64,000 nt of DNA. It comes from Chiridota heheva (taxonomy: Eukaryota; Echinodermata; Holothuroidea; Apodida; Chiridotidae). The translations under genes were made by a program, and so were the position numbers. Shown piece by piece: positions 58,751 to 64,000 of the stretch (within the stretch, counting starts at the first letter, position 1; each line of letters begins with the position of its first letter). The stretch spans positions 532,501 through 596,500 of the forward strand of contig JAIGNY010002230.1 in the NCBI GenBank assembly GCA_020152595.1. The letters run 5' to 3'. Below the pieces are notes generated by a model. The model ran no database searches and was not told the origin of the DNA. It was given only the letters and a program-made list of their open reading frames with translations.

Positions 58751-58856
58751 CGAACAAAGATTTTGACATTTCTTCTAAGCATGTTTGCGCAGTTTGGTTT
58801 GTATGAACTGTCGTAGGCCTGTATAGAAGACTACAGAGCAGAATATTGTTTAATCA

Positions 58857-60014
58857 ATGAAAACGATAGAAGACACGGAATTATGATGGCTTATTACTTT
58901 TAACTGGGACTATCTAATCTTGAAATTCAAGCAATATTACAAGAGCTTCATGGCGTTTCTTTTAGCGAGCGACATTTGAAAAGATTATTGAATGGTATGC
59001 AGAAGGACAAACAGTACACCTTTACCAACAGTTGTTGATTTTATAGATAGGGAGCTTGAAAATTCAGGTGAGCTCCAGGTGATTCATCAAAAATGCCGCC
59101 AGCACAATATAAATGTCAGCAGAGAACACGTCAGGTTCATCCTGAAAGAATTGGACCCAGAAGGTGTTGATCATAGAAGACAAAGAAGACTGCTTCATCG
59201 TCGTTATATAACCCGAGGTTCAACTTTGTTTGGCATCTACCTACTGTGGTGTAGCGGTTATCATACCTGTCTACAGACCACGAGGCTTCGGGTTCAATCC
59301 TGGGGTGGGTAGACACGCCAGTGCACCACAACTGGTTATCAAAGGCCGTGGACATTGACTTGGTTGTCGATGTTATGTCTGTCCGTACGTCGTACCTGTG
59401 TTCTCGTCCGAGTCGTATTAAGCGTTTCGTGATAGCGTTTGTACTATCATAACCGAATACGCAGGCGACGACCCCGTCATTGTAATTGTGTGTTCAACTC
59501 TCTCTCTCTCACTTCGTTTGGCATATAGACGGCTATGACAAACTCAAAAATTTTGGTATTGCTATTCATGGCTGTATTGACGGGTTGTCAAGGCATATTG
59601 TTTGGCTGAATGCTTTACTTATAACAACCCAAGGGTAATTGCTGGTTATTTCATCAGGCGGTGGCTGACAGATCTGGCTGTAGAAAGATCACCAGAGCTG
59701 ACAGGGGAACAGAGAATGGTGTAGTGTGCGAAATACAAAGATTCCTCAGACGAAACGCAGATGATCCGCAATGCAACAATTCCTTTTGCTATGGAGCAAG
59801 TACCACTAATCAGAGAATCGAATGCTTCTGGGCAATGTTGCGTAGAAAATTTAGTCCATACTGGATAGACCTTTTCAACTTTCTGAAAAAAGACCTATTC
59901 AGTGGCGATGACTTGGATAAGCATCTCATCAGAATTTGTTTTTTGGTCATGATTCAGGTAAGCATTAACTTAAGTAAGCGCAGTTATACTTATAGGCACA
60001 GTACAGCAGCGTAG
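58857..60014 (+). pseudogene. Transposon-derived DDE integrase gene, broken
   Basis: Plus-strand pieces in changing frames give '..LGLSNLEIQAILQELHG..SFSERHLKRLL', '..NVSREHVRFILKELDPEGVDHRRQRR', then after a SINE 'IDGYDKLKNFGIAIHGCIDGLSR', and finally DRGTENG and NQRIECFW. This is an rve-type integrase core: first D in the IDGYDK segment, second in DRGTENG, E in RIECFW, of a kind widespread in marine invertebrate and fish genomes. It contains several frameshifts and stops (after about 59640 the frame changes) and a SINE at 59237-59510, so it is inactive. No terminal repeats were identified. Confidence 0.75.
59237..59510 (+). mobile_element. tRNA-derived SINE, family A, copy 3
   Basis: The only copy in plus orientation. 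The tRNA-like head (A box 'tggtgtagcggttatca', B box 'ggttcaatcc') resembles a tRNA-Val-type sequence, followed by a unique body and a (CT)n tail. Flanking ACTTTGTTTGGCAT (59223-59236) and ACTTCGTTTGGCAT (59511-59524) form a 14-bp target duplication with one mismatch. It interrupts the integrase pseudogene. Confidence 0.93.
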
Positions 60015-60129
60015 GAAGATATTTGACATCAGAATGTTAGAAGGCCAGATTTGAATTTTGTCCCAACAAACGTACAAAAATGTACGAGTCTCTTATCACG
60101 GTAAAACTTTTTGTAAAAGAAAGGAGGGA

Positions 60130-60520
60130 AGAGGGGGGGTCGTAAAATTTTTGGAAATTTGGGTAAAATTTGCCGAATATGGATTAAGGACATTTCACGA
60201 AAATTGAAGCAAATTTCACGAAAATGCAGAATTTTCCCGAAAATAAAGGAAATTTGCCAAAATTTGATGTTAATTTCCCGAAAATGAAGACAATTTCATA
60301 AAATTTGAAGGAAGATTCACGAGAATTGATGCATATATCCCGAAATAGTAAAAGATATACGGAAAATGAATGACATTTGCCGAAAATTAAAACAAAGTTC
60401 GTGAAAACTGAAAATAAATTCCCGAAATTGAAGAAAACTTTTCTCAAATTGAAGCAAATTTTACGATCATTAGTGATTTCTCGAAAATTAAAAATTTCTG
60501 TAAGAAAATATTCCATGATG
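60130..60520. repeat. Degenerate minisatellite, GAAAATTGAAGCAAATTTCACG type
   Basis: About 17 units of roughly 20 bases of the form 'gaaaatgaaggaaatttcccg' are visible from 60160 to 60500. It is the longest of three blocks of this type in the window. The ORF at 60184-60516 with repeated FNFREI/FNLRKVF-like sequence is a product of it. Confidence 0.75.

Positions 60521-64000
<3,480 letters not shown>

Overview
The window looks like repeat-rich nuclear DNA from a marine invertebrate, most likely a deuterostome such as an echinoderm, although I cannot fix the species. The reasons are intron-containing animal genes (one exon of a two-pore-domain potassium channel, two exons of a secreted SRCR-type protein), several non-LTR retrotransposons, two families of tRNA-derived SINEs, long (TA)n and (AAT)n arrays, and very low gene density. 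Nothing suggests bacterial DNA.

Layout. 1-7.6 kb is intergenic with a 0.7 kb (AAT)n array. 7.6-11.0 kb is a dead APE-type LINE on the minus strand, followed by a (TA)n array. 12.9-13.4 kb holds a KCNK channel exon (minus). 13.4-24.7 kb is gene-poor and carries SINE copies. 24.7-25.3 kb is a tRNA-SINE dimer. 25.6-32.7 kb (minus) is a decayed, intron-containing, multi-domain gene of unknown function, with an N-terminal zinc finger, a PIN/FEN-like domain and a Cys-rich tail; a SINE interrupts it. 32.7-52.4 kb is a jockey/CR1-like LINE on the plus strand, split by a 17.3 kb Maverick/Polinton element. 53.5-58.0 kb carries two phase-compatible exons of an SRCR-like secreted protein separated by a 4.3 kb intron full of tandem repeats. 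58.9-60.0 kb is a broken transposon integrase gene with another SINE inside. The rest is intergenic with a final (TA)n array.

The centrepiece is the Polinton at 32938-50263. Both terminal inverted repeats are visible (281 and 304 bp, starting 5'-AG), and it is flanked by a perfect 6-bp target duplication, GACGAT. All recognisable genes lie on the minus strand in a virus-like compact string. In transcription order they are: an acidic unknown protein, protein-primed DNA polymerase B with a Cys-rich region and an OTU-like motif, packaging ATPase, small virion-type proteins, integrase with chromodomain, two penton-like proteins, a Lys/Ala-rich core protein, two major-capsid-like proteins, an adenain-type protease, an acidic nuclear protein ending in a PC4/SUB1-like ssDNA-binding domain, and a decayed gene. 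Many neighbours are 1-18 nt apart or overlap, and three junctions share the form TARAATG. The polymerase, integrase and TIRs would replicate and insert the element; the ATPase, protease, pentons, capsid proteins and core protein would build a particle. This copy has frameshifts in the integrase, one capsid gene and the left-end gene, so it is probably no longer autonomous unless some indels are assembly errors.
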